64,000 bases of DNA, taken from Parelaphostrongylus tenuis. Its lineage: Eukaryota; Nematoda; Chromadorea; Rhabditida; Metastrongylidae. The stretch covers positions 186,001 through 250,000 of the forward strand of contig JAHQIW010000412.1 in the NCBI GenBank assembly GCA_019055375.1, in the 5' to 3' direction. A program made the position numbers and the translations under genes. The notes under the pieces are model-generated. The model was not told the origin of the DNA, searched no databases, and saw only the letters and a list, made by a program, of their open reading frames with translations. This document shows, piece by piece, positions 24,401-35,835 of this stretch (its first letter is position 1; each line of letters begins with the position of its first letter).

Positions 24401-25915
24401 CAAACAAGAAGATTTTTATTTGATTGTCCATAACTTCTTTAAATGCTCCGGACTTATCCTGTCTGGATCAGGTGCCGTTCTGTTTTTCACTGAAGAAATA
24501 GCGTGACGGACTTTAGAAGAGAGAAAGCCGGTGTAACGACATATTCGCCCTCTTTTAGTTCACATGACGTTGAGAGGAGGGGTTAATGAAGAAATCCAAG
24601 TGGTAATCGTGAGCGATTTTCCATAATACCTTTAACGTGTAATCATCATAGTTTTATAATTGTCAAGCCTCGAAACTCATGCTCTTTCCATGCCCTGCAA
24701 TTTCGGCTTAAATTTGCCATACCCTCATCAAGATCTCTTTTTATCTCTTCTTTGTAGCGTTTTGCAAGCACGTACATGGAATCGCGATTGTCCGCTGCTC
24801 GAGCCATTTCACGTTATCGCGTCAGCACAAGTATCTCTGGAGAAATGCTTTGTGGTTTCGCTGAAACTTCATGTCTTCATAATGTTGCAGTAAATACGCT
24901 GGGTGAGCTAGTTATGTTCTTCGCCGATTCTGTCAGCACTAGTATCTTCCCAAGAGCTGACTCATGACCTGAGTACATCTTACCATAGATGTTTGGGATT
25001 TTGTTGTCTGAACTTAGCGCTATTCCTCCTTTTTGCAAAAAATGGAACGTTGCGCGAACGCGACGATGGTCTGATCTCGTGTAGAACTCAAGAACAACAG
25101 TGGCATCGGTTAAGCAGGCAGGCTACGGCTATCTACATGAATTGCCCTCAGGATTGTGTGGTTTTGATTTTAAGAGTTATTTCTTATTGCTTACAATCTC
25201 ATTTTATCGCTTCTCTGCAGGGCTTCGAAATTATTAACGTTAGCTGGGGAAGGCTTGTGACCCATGCGAATTATTTGATGTAACAGTACGACTCTTTTCG
25301 GAGATTAATGCCTCAAAGAGGCTTTCTAGCTGTGAATCTTCATCATTTTGAAATGAAAATCTTGGACAGGGCAGAATTTTTTGATTCTTGTCGGATTCAA
25401 AATCAACAGATCAGGCCGAAATGAATTGGGTAATTGTTGGCCAATCAATACTTACATTTGCTAATACTCTCCAGAAGTGACTACAGTAGAAATTGATTTT
25501 TATCGCGAAAAAGAAAAAAAAATCAATTTGTGTGAATTAGACTCAGATCACATTGCAAGAAAATCGCACTTGGCATGTCACATAACGTTTCCAAGTTTAA
25601 ATATGTTGCCAATTCACACTTCTCTTCATCATACAGTTTGTCATAATAAAAAATCCTACAGTACAACACCATGCAGGTGTGAGAGACTTTCTCTCCTCTT
25701 TTTCTTGAAAACATTTCTTGATAGAACACATTAGATATGCTATTCCCCAACATTGAATGGAGATGTTGAACTGGTGTATTCGTTAATTTCCACCCATCAT
25801 CTTCATTTGCAATAATGATCTACATCTCCAAATCCTACATGGACTACTGCAAACTTCAGCCCAGAAATGATGTGGTTAACGATACCGCTCTTTTTCGTAA
25901 TCAGAAAAAGGAGAT

Positions 25916-25986
25916 CTTCTTCCTGATGATGTAATCACTTCAGTAAATAATATGAGATTCCTGATGATGTAATCACTTAAGTAAAT
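25916..25986. repeat. Short tandem duplication beside the large inverted repeat
   Basis: TTCCTGATGATGTAATCACT plus tcagtaaat is followed within 40 bp by a second copy with one difference (ttaagtaaat). It adjoins the outer end of the repeat arm at 25993. Confidence 0.7.
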
Positions 25987-25992
25987 GGCTGG

Positions 25993-26720
25993 TTAGATGG
26001 GAGCTATATAGTACGTGAGTACATGAATGAATATCAGCGTGAACACTGCGATTATTCTTTACGGAAGTGAAGAGAGTCACTGGAATGACCAATGAGGCAG
26101 AATATCAAGATATAGAAGCATATACCCCATGTAGGCCACTTTCAGAAATATTTTGGAAAGCGGCAGGCTGCCAGATCGTAATTCTTCCTCTGCTCTTATC
26201 ATGTTTCCTCATGGAAGTGCAAAATGTCACTGGTAAACCAATCAGATATCCTATGCATAATATCTTGTAACGCATAAACTCTTCAGAGTGCATGAACAGC
26301 TGAGACTATGTTTGAATTGCTGATGAATCTGACTACATGAATGAAATTCTTCACAATATCTGCATTTGAAATTATGAATTCTGTCGAGTTCACAATTGAC
26401 TGAAGCTGTATTTTGATATCTGCTCATGAATTAAACTTATGAATATAATCCATTACAAAATCGAGATCAAAAAGCAAAACCGAATGAAAGAAATGATGAA
26501 AACTGAACACTTGACTGTAATGACGGGTCACTCAAATAAATAATAAACATATTAGTCATAAGTCTCCCATCGACAGCGAAGACGACGACTACAACGAGGA
26601 CGAACGACTGTGAGCGTTCGACTCGAATCTCGGATCAGAGGTAGACGAAAATGCGTCAAACGTTGGCCTATAAATTTACTTTCGACATCTTCATGCTACA
26701 GACTTGATCTTAAAAGGAAA
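25993..26720 (+). repeat. Large inverted repeat, left arm
   Basis: From ttagatgggagctatatagt to cttgatctt, this arm is mirrored by 35986-36704 over about 720 bp with scattered mismatches and small indels. Both arms keep a short frame with GMTNEAEYQ and KAAGCQIVI (left plus, right minus), so part may be old coding sequence. I do not recognise the family. The arms are either two opposed copies of one element or the ends of a larger one. Confidence 0.75.
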
Positions 26721-27420
26721 TAATATTTTGATAAGAAAGTTCTGAGCAAAATGCTTGAAAAACATTTATTCTGTAACAGCTTGTAAGCTAAATTTTATTA
26801 ATCAGTAGACATGCCGATGATTAGTGAAAGATATAAGTTTTAGCAATAAATAGAATTGAGATAAAAAAGACGTTTGTGATATTACCCGAATTAGATTTTG
26901 AAAATAACTAAAAAAAACACGTATTGACTGATCCCATGAATCTCTTAGAAAGAAACATAGTAGACTTAAAGAACTGGTATGGTAAATTTTCCCGAAATTT
27001 ATGAAACATAAGCGTAGACCTGCATCCATGTGCCAACATAAGTAATAATCTAGCAGTTTTCTATCTCAGTAATAAACTCTCAAAGACAATAGTAAAATTC
27101 CATATGTTAACCGATGAAAAAGCAGGCAAAGATTAGAATCGCATTGAAATAAACAACAAAAAGTATGAAAGCACCATTCTATCCAATGAAAAAACACCCT
27201 AGAAGTTGTGAGAAGGATTTAATGAGCTATAACTTGCAAAAGACCCTTGGGTTCCTGATTTTAACAACAAAACTGCCCACAACATACTTAACGTATTTGG
27301 AGTTTCAACGTGCGCCTTGAGCAGTCACGAAAAACGAGAGTAAATTGGAAATTCAACTATGAGCATCAACAACAAAACAAAAAAAAAAATCCCGTGACAA
27401 TATGAAAATCAAGAAAAAGC

Positions 27421-27610
27421 AATATATATATGTATGTACTATATGAGTAGTATACATGTATGCATACGTGTATATATATATGTGTACATATACGCATGCA
27501 TACTTATATATATATATATATATATATTATATATGGTAAATATATATTTATTTATCTATACATATATTATGTACACATCTATGCATATAAATAATTACAT
27601 ATATATGTGT
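27421..27610. repeat. TA-rich microsatellite
   Basis: About 190 bases of tatata with tgtaca, gcatac and ttattta interruptions. Tyr/Ile-rich frames here are artefacts. Confidence 0.9.
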
Positions 27611-28009
27611 CTTGCATAATAAATGCATTAGGAAGTAAAGAGCAGAAGGTGGAAAAAAGAAATAATAGCTAGAACCATTTTTTTCACTCTGAGTCCCAAA
27701 ACTAAGAATTATAATTAACGTAGGAAACATAGACGATTCAAACGACATATAAATCATTGATATATTACTACAGACGAGAAGAAATAAAGCAAAATTAATA
27801 CATTTTCTAAGAGCTTAGACTACTATCTAAATCTGTTATGACTACTAAACCGTAAACAAATAACATTACATAAATCAATAATATAAACACATACGAATCT
27901 AGGAAAAACAAACAAGCCGCTCAAGGAGTATTATTGATTACTATTATCTTGATAACTAAAAAAACAAATAAGGAATGGGAAGATAAATTGAACTAAATTA
28001 GAACAACAT

Positions 28010-28215
28010 TACAATAGCTAACCACACCGAAATGAGCGCATGTGGCGCGGCGATTTGAGGTGCTCTGTGTCGCGCCACAAGAGGTCGATGGTTCGATCTC
28101 GCCCTCATGGCTCATCAGCCATCCATCCCTCCAGGGTCGGTAAATTGGTACCAGACTGGTCTCAGGCTTATCTGGGAGGATAAGCAGCACTGATTCGGTT
28201 CAGCGGGAGGCCACC
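28010..28215 (+). repeat. SINE-3 copy, tRNA-like
   Basis: GAGCGCATGTGGCGCGGCGA through GATGGTTCGATCTCGCCCTC is tRNA-like, with a B box (GGTTCGATCTC) and acceptor-like ends GAGC/GCTC. The following ccagggtcggtaaattggtacc and ggataagcagcactga are shared, on the opposite strand, with 29550-29720, 30730-30900 and 51960-52190. Confidence 0.6.
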
Positions 28216-28339
28216 GCGGGTCATTTTAAAGGCCACATATGCATTTAATCACCTCTAACGAACTTGAAAATTGACGACGAATGCACGGCGCATTCCTCAA
28301 GTATTGACCAACGCCGAGAGCTTTATGCTTTTAGCTTTG

Positions 28340-28690
28340 ACCACATCGAAATTTTAGTATTTTAGTGCATTTTTCGCAGTGTTATAATGTTGCATAGATA
28401 CCTAAAAGAACTGAGTAGTGAGCGAAAATGCGGCCTCAGCGGGAATCGAACCCGCGTTTCATCCATACCGGGGACGCGTGCTGCTTCCACTACACCACCG
28501 AGGCACATTTCCCCGATCACTCATTCACTCGACCACCAAAACCTGTTAGGGGTTGGCGATTGATAGAGATGTTGAAGAATGAGTGATCGGGAAAATATGC
28601 CTTGATGGTGTAGTGGTAGTAGCACGCTTTCCTGGTATGGATGGAACGCTGGGTTCGATTCCCGCTTCAGGCCGCGTTTTTGTTCATCAC
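28340..28690. repeat. SINE-2 inverted pair, tRNA-like
   Basis: A minus-strand tRNA-like head at about 28427-28505 and a plus-strand head at 28598-28675 face each other. Each has an A box (TGGTGTAGTGG) and B box (GGTTCGATTCCCGC). Acceptor-like ends are CCTC/GAGG (left) and GCCT/AGGC (right). Anticodon arms do not fold normally, so these are tRNA-derived repeats, not tRNA genes. Outer tails (agtattttagtgcattt) recur near 32340. Confidence 0.65.
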
Positions 28691-28884
28691 TAAATTTTCT
28701 TAGCTAGAAACACCTTTAATTGAAAATTAAATATTCTTAACTAAACTGATTTAGCAATAGAACCATTGATACACAAATACAAGTAGAAATAAGCAAACCA
28801 TATCTACAAAATGTCAATAAAAATTCCAAACTCTAACCCGATGTGATGATTATGGTTGGAATGATACTTCATTGAAGCCAATAA

Positions 28885-29010
28885 TGAAGAGTGATGTGCA
28901 CAGCTTCTGCGTCAGGCGGGACTCGAACCCATATCTCACTCTTTTCGGGAGCGCGTGAACCGTTGCACTGCCGACACTCGCTTTGCTTACAACTCTTTCA
29001 ACGCTACAAC
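28885..29010 (-). repeat. SINE-1 copy
   Basis: gagtgatgtgcacagcttct, GCGTCAGGCGGGACTCGAAC and gcactgccgacactcgctttg read as the complement of the SINE-1 head, with an intact B-box complement. Confidence 0.7.
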
Positions 29011-29264
29011 TCTTTTTGAACGTACCATGTCTAAAAATAAAACTCTCCATCAAACAGCACATGACGTTCGTGGAGTTGGAGACAAATGAAGAAATCCTCT
29101 CATGAATATCATCAGAAAGTGGAAAAAAAATACCCAAAAACCCTACTTCACTATAAATGAGCAACATTACTCCAAATTCAAGACTAAGTATTGCAAAAAA
29201 AATATATGTATAAAGCAACTTAAACCTTTGAGTGAAATTTCTTTAACGCAAAGAAGCCCTTCGA

Positions 29265-30275
29265 AAGTTTTTTACTAACACGAGGTTAGCTGTTTGTGAA
29301 GCTGTGCTTGGTTTTTAAAAAGGTCTCCATGGAGCGCTGGGAGAGAAGAAAGGAGATGACGTTTCGCAGTCCGTTTACCTTGCTAAATCTTAGGCTTACT
29401 AGCAGGTATCAGATGAAATTTGAAGGATGAAGCTCTCCACGTTATTCAAATCCTGTGGGATACACCATTCATTCGTTTTCAGTTTTTTTAAAACGTACTT
29501 TCGATGTGATTGAATGCAATTCCAGCCTTCTAGAATGTCTCGTTGGTGGCCTACCAATGCATCGGGTCAGTGCTGCTTATCCTCCCAGATATGTCCGGTA
29601 CCAACTTACCGACCTCGGAGACGAACCATCGACCTTGTGTGCAACACAGAGCCCCTCTAACCACTGCTCGACATTCACTCTTAGGTACTGAGTACCAGCT
29701 GATAATATGTTTGGAGAGGGAAGCGCCCATAAACGATAAAACTAAATCTCTACTATAATTCTAGTGTAAAAAGCTTAAAAAGTCTCTGCGAAACAGAGAA
29801 AAATTTCCAAATAGTTAATGGAAATACGAGCAATAATGCGTCCCGATTATGACTCAATTTTGTTTTAGTTACTACAACACGCGTGGAGCCGAGCTACACC
29901 CCACCCCTCCCCCACCTCTCGCCGGCAGTCAACCGCAACGTCCCATGGAACGCTACAGCAAGGCTATCCTTGAGATTGCAAAGCGACTCCCTCGACTAGT
30001 ACTCTACGTCGTTCAAGAAGAAGACGAAAAACGTATGAAAGACTAGAAGCAGTGTGATCCGCACAGTGAAAAAACTGTGAAGTTAGATCAAATAAAATAA
30101 AGTGTTAAAGTGATATAATGCAATAAAAAGTTTCCAGGTATGAAGGAGGATATGGAATTGGCAAAATTTAAGCTAACGAATGACTTCTTAAGTATGAGGA
30201 GAAGGCGCGAAACGCTTCGATCTTAAGGGATTGTGTAACGTGTCCTGTGAACAGAATAGTATCCGTTCAGGTTAG
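29265..30275. repeat. Composite repeat, copy A
   Basis: Shares with 51765-52520: the start ttttaaaaaggtctccatgg with the 50-bp motif, cttaggcttactagcag, a SINE-3 body (tatcctcccagatatgtc), gataaaac..ctactataattct, ggaaatacgagcaataatgc and gacttcttaag. Copy A carries an extra block, 29876-30090, absent from copy B. Confidence 0.65.
29876..30080 (+). repeat. Repeat R4, plus copy
   Basis: Starts cgcgtggagccgagctacac and runs past acgtcgttcaagaagaagac to the gatccgcac end. Related copies lie at 30315-30520 (minus), 37585-37770 (minus) and 40015-40210 (plus). No coding frame is kept between copies. Confidence 0.65.
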
Positions 30276-30314
30276 TTAATTTATTTACACGACCCGTTAT
30301 GACAGTTTACTTTA

Positions 30315-30520
30315 ATGTGCGGATCAGAGTACTTCTAGCAATAGATTCGCTTTTCGTTTTCTTCTTGGAGGGTGCAAAATACTGGTTGTGCGAGTCTCTT
30401 TGTAATTTCGAGAATAGCCTGGCTTAGGATTTCCACAATACATTCGTCGTTGACTGCCGAAGAGAGATGGAGGAGTGAAGTTCAGCTCCACGCGCGCCGT
30501 GACGAACATCACAAGCTCTC
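30315..30520 (-). repeat. Repeat R4, minus copy
   Basis: Complement of the copy at 29876-30080, about 235 bp away, so the two could form a long hairpin. It ends agctccacgcgcgcc. Confidence 0.65.
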
Positions 30521-32321
30521 GACCACTGCTCCCCTTAGGTTGCTTAACAAATCAAGTAAGAATGCGATCGCACTTTTGAGAGAATGAGTAGAAATTCTGG
30601 TATTATTACACTTATTGAGCTTAAGGATAAAGCTCTCGGCGTTGTTCAGTCCTTGTGGATGTGTCATTGATTCGACATTGTCAGGGTCTGCTAAACCTAA
30701 TGGAATACATATCTGGCCTTAGCAATGACTCGCGGTGACCTCCAGATGTGTCAAACCAGTGCTGCTATACACCCAGACAAGTCTAATACCAATTCAGCAA
30801 TGCCAAAGAATGAAAAGCTTGGTGAGCCTCAAGCGCGGGATCGAATCATAGGCCACATGTGTGAAGCAGAGGATCTCTAGTCATTGCACCGCACGAGCCA
30901 CGAAAACATATAGCCACAGAACAAAGGCAGCTGAATGGTCAAAGTGAATAAAATCATACCCAGACAGGGTTTAATACTAAGCGGTATGTTGCCATGCGAA
31001 GTGTACTGACTAAGAGTTAACAACTCACTCTCCCAAATTTTATAGCACTGATACGTTCGTTTTGAGATCGAGCCACGACATGTGGATGCCTGGAATAAAT
31101 GACTGACTGATCACCGGGAGATAGCAAGGAAGGACCACATCGACAGCATTAGAATACGGATTTTCACACGTGCAATCGATTGCATGCGAACTGATTCATT
31201 AATGCATAATTGATCACGTGATCCCATCACAGTGATTCGCATACTATTCAAAATAAAAACATCATCGAAAGTCCATAACAGAGAAGGAAATGCCGATTTA
31301 ACCACTTACTCGTTTTACATCGTTTGATTCATCTCCCGTACCACTTGTGCGAGTTTGCTGTAAGTACGAGAGCAATGATAAATTCGTGGAAGAAACGATA
31401 CATGTGGTAAAGATGCTGCAGAAAAACACGAAATTCACCACTTGCATTCTATAAGACCTCTGTATTATATTGATTTTGAGCAGACCCATGATGCTTTAAC
31501 TTTCTATCCGGGGAAGGTAAGTGATATGCAAAACATTCGACTTGTACGGGAGTCAAACCTGCGTTCCACCTATATCAAGGGCCGATGTTAAAACTAATCC
31601 ACGGCATGCGTGAAAACGTTGGTTAAATCCTCACTGAGTTCGAGTGCATTGTTTATCATCAAAAAGTGTTGTATTTGAGGGACAGAAAATCAGCTAAACG
31701 AACACAAACATCACCAGTAGCGATCTTTGTAGCATCCTGTAGCGTGTGCCATAGTGGCGATTTCTGTTTCTGTCATCATCCCAACGTCGAACACAGAAGT
31801 GATAGAAATTTACTGGTCCCAGCTGAAAACTCCAAAGCAGCCTACAATCTTTTGAATATTTCAATTTTTCTCAGGGTCGAGATAATGAATATGGGGATAA
31901 GGTAACGCAGTGGTTTAGTGATATTGTGTATTTTGAATAAGCGATAGGCAAGGTGGATGTACGACATTGACACTGACCTCCATTGACAGTTTACTGGGAT
32001 GAAAGTTTCCTATATAGTCACAACACAAATACAAGACCTCTAAAAAAATGTTTCTTACATAGTCACAACTAAAATTCAGACTCTCTTTATTAACGAGGAG
32101 ACACGAGGCTGTTCTTACAATATTTACTCATACTCGGTTATATTTGCGCGGTATTGTGCTAATTTTTGCACGTATTCCGTTCCACTTGGCCGAACACTAT
32201 TTAAACCACAGCAGGAAAATTTGGTATTTATTTCAGCCACAGGGAACACGACCTCTTTCGTTCTTCACGGGTTCATCTCGATAAGTCTTTTAGATATTAA
32301 AGAATACACTTATTTCAAGTA
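30521..32321. other. Mostly unassigned, with SINE fragments
   Basis: A degraded SINE-3 body lies near 30730-30900 (cagtgctgctatacacccag). A SINE-1-like head is near 31510-31570 (gatatgcaaaacattcgact). The remaining 1.5 kb holds nothing I can name. Confidence 0.4.
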
Positions 32322-32630
32322 CTTACACGGAATTAATAGTATTTTAATGCATTTCGCATTGTTATGATGTTTTCTATATACCTAAGAGAATTGAGTGGTG
32401 TGCAAAAACACGGCCTCGGGCGGTAATCGAACCCGCCTTCAACATCTCAATGTTAGCTATCAGCCACCAACTTTTGACAGGTTTGGTCGGGCATGCGATT
32501 TCGCTTTATAAACCCAGTTGAGCTGACAGCTATTCCAATTACTTACTTGGAATTAATAGTATTTTGATGCAATTCGCATTGTTATGCTGTTTTTGTTTTT
32601 GCTCACCACTCAATTCTCTTTACGTGTCAG
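32322..32630. repeat. SINE-2 fragments in foldback arrangement
   Basis: aattaatagtattttaatgc..cattgttatgatgtttt leads to ggcctcgggcggtaatcgaa, a SINE-2 B-box complement. A second tail copy follows at 32541-32630, ending in a reversed ctcaccactcaattctctt. Confidence 0.5.
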
Positions 32631-32984
32631 GGGATGAGACGAGGTAATGCGCCATTATATCACAAATTGTGGTTGACAACTGGTAATTTGTACCTTCCTA
32701 TTAAATTAGTGTAAAAGCGCAATTTATACCCTGTTGAAATTTGCCGATTGGTCTTGGATTAAATTATGAAGTAAGTGTGTTTAAGTCATATTTTTTATGC
32801 GCGTTTCTCTTTTTATGTTATTGCTCCATGACCTCTTACTTGCTGCTTATTTAATATTTATTTTATACCATAGAATGAATGTTGGCTACTGTAAAGTAGC
32901 TGCGATTTCACACTGTGATTGTAATGGGTGATAAAGCAGCAGAAATAACTTGCTACATCAACATTGTATTTTACCGAAAAACTG

Positions 32985-33216
32985 CAAAGAACGTACGGTT
33001 CAGATGTGGAGCCAAATTGTCTCGTACAGCAGACGAGAGTCTTGAAGATTGAGAACTTGGTTACCGGTTACGGGAAGTTGACAATGACCAATTGGAAGCA
33101 ATTATCAAAGCTGATCCTCTCAAGACTAGACGAAATGTTGCAAGAAATTCAGTCGACCGTTCTATTTTCGTTCGATATTCAAAACAAATTGGGAAAGCGA
33201 AAAAGTTTGGCGCAAA
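32985..33216 (+). mobile_element. Mariner transposase fragment
   Basis: Reading from about 33040 gives REVDNDQLEAIIKADPLKTR followed by RNVARNSVDRS and, in a shifted frame, QIGKAKKFGAK. This matches the helix-turn-helix linker of mariner transposases (lDndqLeaiieadPrqttreiA..l, then IGK.kKld). Only this N-terminal stretch remains. Confidence 0.72.
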
Positions 33217-33221
33217 AGTAA

Positions 33222-33500
33222 TGCCGGTTTATCTATAGCCACCCGACAGCCACACGTGACACATCGCCACACTTCAAAAGTTGAACTAATCGAGCTACAA
33301 AGTTTTTTCTCGTCGTTCATATTTAACAGACCGCGCCTATCAACTACCCCTTCTTCTAATATCTCGACAACTTCTTTCACGGAAAACGCTTCGGCAGACA
33401 TTAGAATGTAAAAAAAGCTTTTGAAGAGTTTGCCGGATTCCGAGACACCGATTTTTATGCTACGGAGTCGAGGAATCTTGTTTTCAATTGAGAAAAAAGT
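33222..33500 (-). pseudogene. Unidentified coding fragment, copy 1
   Basis: Minus-strand frames give SIENKIPRLRSIKIGVSESG, KLFKSFFYILMSAEAF, VKEVVEILEEGVVDRRGLLN and TFEVWRCVTCGCRVAID, with one shift at a T-run near 33410. The CxxC pair suggests a metal site. The first 35 codons recur at 35735-35835 at high identity, which argues for real coding ancestry. I do not recognise the family; a transposon protein is possible. Confidence 0.45.
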
Positions 33501-34639
33501 ATTGGCTGTAACAGTGCTTGTTGTAATTGATGAAGATGCGTTTGAGCTTAATTATAATTATCTAAAAACTCACCATGTAAAACCGCCATTACTTTTGCAC
33601 CAACCCAGCAGATTTACATGACATGCCAGATTCTCATAATCTGGTCAGCAGTATGCAGCACTCGTAATATCTGCATCACTGTAACAGGTCTCTACCACCA
33701 ATAGTTGTTGGACTAGTCTGTGTATGATGGAGCATAGTATCACAAGTATAGTGTGACATATACACTATCCGTGCAAACAAGGCCATAGAACAAAGCTTCT
33801 TGTACAATCTTGCCATGTGCAGATCCCATTCGGTGCCCTAAAATATCTTTCTTGGCGGTTCCAAGGCTAAGCTTGACCTCTGACCTGGAAGCTATCTGAA
33901 AAGCCACAAATAACAATAACACATAGCAGTATTTTCCAGTTGACTCTGTTTGAGACCTCACGTCAAACTCAGTATAGTCTGATAGATAATTCTAAAGCCT
34001 TCGCCAGATTCGGTAAAGCATTTCGAGTGGTTTGCGGACGTTTCGTCAAGTGACTCTTACACGTGGTCTAGATTGTCTCGCCTTTCGCGGTACCATCATA
34101 GCATTGGTGAACGTAGGCCATGTTTTACTGATGAGAGGTTCGATTAATGCTGAAACGTACGTACAAAACTCGAATTGCCCTACCAGATTTTTGCAAGGCT
34201 ATTAAAATTCTACTGAACAACAATACAGTTGTTACAAAAAGTGGAAGCACGGATGCATGGTGGCTGGTCGCATAAGTGTTTTCAAATATCTCTCATGTAT
34301 GCATTGCAATATACTTGTAAACTAGCAGAACATGTTAGCCAGTATTCTTTTTAGGAGGACTATTGTCTATAAAAGCTCTAGCTTGAAAATAGGAACCATA
34401 AAGGAAAAATTTTAGGCAATATTCTCTTCGCTGATTGAAGAGACAAGAATCAGCTGACTGCAGCACGCAACAAACTGCTCAAGAACATTCAGAATATTGA
34501 AAAAACAATTCTCTTCAGCTTATTCGTGCATTCTTTCATTGGAAATTAAAATAATTCAGGATACGCTGATGGCGGAACTTCGAATAAAGAGAACGTGCAT
34601 CATGCCGCCTTCTCACTAAAGGAAGAATACCCAGTGACA
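33501..34639. other. Unassigned sequence
   Basis: Short frames at 33421-33621 and 33740-33961 only; no domain recognised. Confidence 0.4.
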
Positions 34640-34850
34640 TAGAGTGATGTGCAAAACTTCTGCGTCAGATGGTACTCGAACCTACATCTCACTCTATTTG
34701 GTAGCGCGTGCTCTAACTCGTCGCCCTACCAACGCCCGCTTTGCCATCACTCTTTTTACGCTACAACGTATCTACCTGCCGGTAACCAACCGTCAGAAGT
34801 TGGCCCAGGTAGTCGGTATCGACACTGAACCCAGTGGCGCTGATAGGCAT
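34640..34850 (-). repeat. SINE-1 copy, near full length
   Basis: GCGTCAGATGGTACTCGAAC, the tRNA-like head and the trailing body (gcgtatctacctgccggt type, tcggtatcgacactgaaccc) align to the complement of 17945-18165 along about 200 bp. Confidence 0.7.
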
Positions 34851-34924
34851 TGGATGATCAGATCGAATTCTTTTGGTCTAACCGCTTTTAGCGGTGGTAT
34901 ACAGTTCTAGTTATAGTCAATGAT

Positions 34925-35010
34925 AAGGAGCGGCGTGCAAAACTTTTGCGTCAGGAGATACTCAAACCCAAATATCACTCTATCCGGAAGCAAAGTTTTC
35001 TCATCGCTCT
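34925..35010 (-). repeat. SINE-1 copy, head only
   Basis: gtgcaaaacttttgcgtcag and gatactcaaacccaaatatc; the B box is degraded. Confidence 0.5.
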
Positions 35011-35129
35011 GTTACTTGGTATATCTAAAAGTTCACATCACTGCTGAAAGCGCTTAAATAAAAAGAATTCAATTTGAAGGGAGAACATTCCTTGTAGGTG
35101 TTCTGGTTAGCAAAGAAGTAAGTCCAGTA

Positions 35130-35295
35130 GTGATGAGTGATGTGTAGGACTTCGACGTCAGCCGGGGCTCGAACTCGTATTTCACCATGTACGGCGTGCT
35201 AACTAATTGCTCTACCGGCAACTATTTCGCTATCGCTTTTTCTAAGCTACAGCGTATCAATCTGTCAGCAGCAAACCGACAACATTGTGGCCTGG
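35130..35295 (-). repeat. SINE-1 copy
   Basis: gatgtgtaggacttcgacgt, ggggctcgaactcgtatttc, then the body with agctacagcgtatcaatctg. Confidence 0.65.
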
Positions 35296-35404
35296 CAAGC
35301 CACATCAGGACTGATCCGAGTTACGCTGAATATTGGATATATGTTAATATGGAGACTTCTTTTTAATTGGGGATTTTTTAGCGGTTGTAATGTTGAAAGT
35401 AAGC

Positions 35405-35560
35405 CCATGATACTGGTGCGCAAAACTTCGACGTCAGGCGGAACTCGAACTCTCATCGCACTATTTACGAGAACGCGTGCTAATCAACTGCTCTATCAAC
35501 GTCCGCTTTGTCACCACTCTTTTAAAACTGCTAATATATAAACGTAACAAATTCAAACAG
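35405..35560 (-). repeat. SINE-1 copy
   Basis: gtgcgcaaaacttcgacgtc, ggcggaactcgaactctcat, and gctctatcaacgtccgcttt. The flank gacttctttttaattggg resembles the outer end of the palindromic copy at 17663. Confidence 0.65.
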
Positions 35561-35613
35561 GGAAACTATAGACGTTCAAGTCCCTGCTCGACGCAAACGA
35601 CGTCAAACAGGTG

Positions 35614-35835
35614 TCACCTAGGTCTTTCTAAGGGGAAAAAACTTTGAAAGCTCTCGCATTCACACAAGTGCTTCGTGATGCCGACTTTGAGCTCTCGACT
35701 CTGGACTTCCCTGAGGCTTCGTAGAATTGCTTCGGCAGGCAGTAAGATGTAAAAAATGCTTTTGAACAGTTTGCCGGATTCCGAGTCACCGATTTTTATG
35801 CTACGGGGTCGGGGTAGCTTGTTTTCAATTGATGC
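35614..35835 (-). pseudogene. Unidentified coding fragment, copy 2
   Basis: Open frame with SIENKLPRPRSIKIGDSESG, KLFKSIFYILLPAEAI and SREVQ-like sequence before a stop at 35614. The shared block with copy 1 is 35725-35832 versus 33388-33495; sequence diverges on both sides. Frame is intact here across the point that is shifted in copy 1. Confidence 0.45.

Larger units (their letters stand above)
23448..25107 (-). mobile_element. RTE LINE-A, endonuclease and RT portion
   Basis: From high to low coordinates: RSDHRRVRATFHF near 25030-25107 (end of the AP endonuclease, catalytic His in SDHR); RDSMYVLAKRYKEEIKRDL near 24700-24800 (linker); ILKRIDRALNERQSYEEAG near 24010-24060 and HIHTITELTEDLRKYKK (RT); KGFDSLKTEA; ARKCLGKKI then GQEDTFSPKFF (R.GVRQGDTiSPKLF motif); LPFASLS where FADD should be; KTNYLRNGL. 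Frameshifts and loss of the catalytic DD show it is dead. A SINE-1 copy lies inside (24235-24400). It continues at 19930-20256. Confidence 0.85.

Noticed and set aside
27434..27619. Tyr/Ile-rich frames over the TA tracts (also 37336-37592 and 12702-12998)
   Set aside because: Produced by microsatellite composition on both strands, not genes.
28598..28675. Functional tRNA gene
   Set aside because: A and B boxes are present, but the anticodon arm does not fold and the copy sits in a repeated inverted structure. Called a SINE head.
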